This document shows, piece by piece, positions 23,023 through 23,136 of a DNA stretch of 23,136 nt (its first letter is position 1; each line of letters starts with the position of its first letter). The stretch is from a virus: the IMG/VR virus record IMGVR_UViG_3300029259_000322, positions 1 through 23,136 of that record; one strand, written 5' to 3'. The notes under the pieces are model-generated. The model saw nothing but the letters and a program-made list of their open reading frames with translations, did not search any database and was not told the origin of the DNA. The position numbers were made by a program, and so were the translations under genes.

Positions 23023-23136
23023 TTACTGCGCGCCAGGCGTTAAGCCGGTGCCGGTGTTACCTGCGCTTCGACGACCGATCGCTGCCGCGACGCCCGCGGG
23101 ACGGAATGGAAGTTGTGCAGGAGTAACCGTAGCATC
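23023..23136 (-). CDS. C-terminal end of an unidentified gene (continues beyond window)
   Basis: The - strand frame is open from the right edge of the window to a TAA at 23023-23025 and gives 37 residues rich in Ala, Gly, Arg and Pro (QLPFRPAGVAAAIGRR, then TGTGLTPGAQ). It ends 16 bases before the gp5-like ATG, and the AGGA ribosome site of that gene lies in the gap, consistent with one operon. The fragment is too short to identify; a hub or tail protein is likely by position. Confidence 0.6.
   Translation of the reverse strand, partial: DATVTPAQLPFRPAGVAAAIGRRSAGNTGTGLTPGAQ

Noticed and set aside
1-23136. CRISPR arrays, tRNA or rRNA genes, IS elements, integration sites
   Set aside because: No regularly spaced repeats, cloverleaf-like segments, transposase or integrase frames were found, and almost all bases are in protein-coding genes.

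Overview
The window looks like part of the genome of a T4-like contractile-tailed phage (Caudoviricetes, myovirus morphology), most likely an environmental, probably marine, relative of the T4-like cyanophages and pelagimyophages. The basis is a right-hand block of T4-type baseplate genes (gp5-like spike, gp25, gp6, gp7-like, gp8) and a giant DUF4815-type virion protein. Genes are packed almost end to end, often with overlapping stop and start codons. No tRNA, rRNA, CRISPR array, integrase or transposase was seen. No gene-free stretch exceeds 100 bases. The host cannot be read from the sequence.

Left region, + strand (1-7822): a run of enzyme genes. In order: the 3' end of a radical SAM core gene with a separate SPASM-like gene after it; a one-piece radical SAM gene; a second radical SAM core gene with its own separate SPASM-like gene; then, behind a consensus sigma70/T4-early-type promoter (2604-2638), an SGNH-like hydrolase, a NodU/TobZ-type carbamoyltransferase, a glycosyltransferase-methyltransferase fusion and two paralogous DxD glycosyltransferases. 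The set resembles a small-molecule or glycan tailoring pathway. The substrate is unknown: phage DNA bases, virion glycan, host surface glycan and a peptide all remain possible.

Right region, - strand (23136 down to 7808): the virion operon. In transcription order: the 3' end of an unidentified gene; a gp5-like spike with a textbook octad beta-helix but no lysozyme domain; an unidentified 278-residue protein; gp25; gp6; a short gp7-like protein; a fibre-like protein; gp8; the 1758-residue DUF4815 protein; and four small structural or hypothetical genes. Three T4-late-type boxes (ATAAATAG core) and one early-type promoter lie on this strand. The two gene blocks converge and overlap by 15 bp at 7808-7822.

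The most interesting points are the two radical SAM enzymes split at the same domain boundary, the glycosyltransferase-methyltransferase fusion inside a carbamoyltransferase cassette, and a shared promoter motif (AGGGGGTTTACA-N17-TATAATAA) used once by the enzyme cassette and once, with an operator-like palindrome at the predicted start site, by the baseplate genes.
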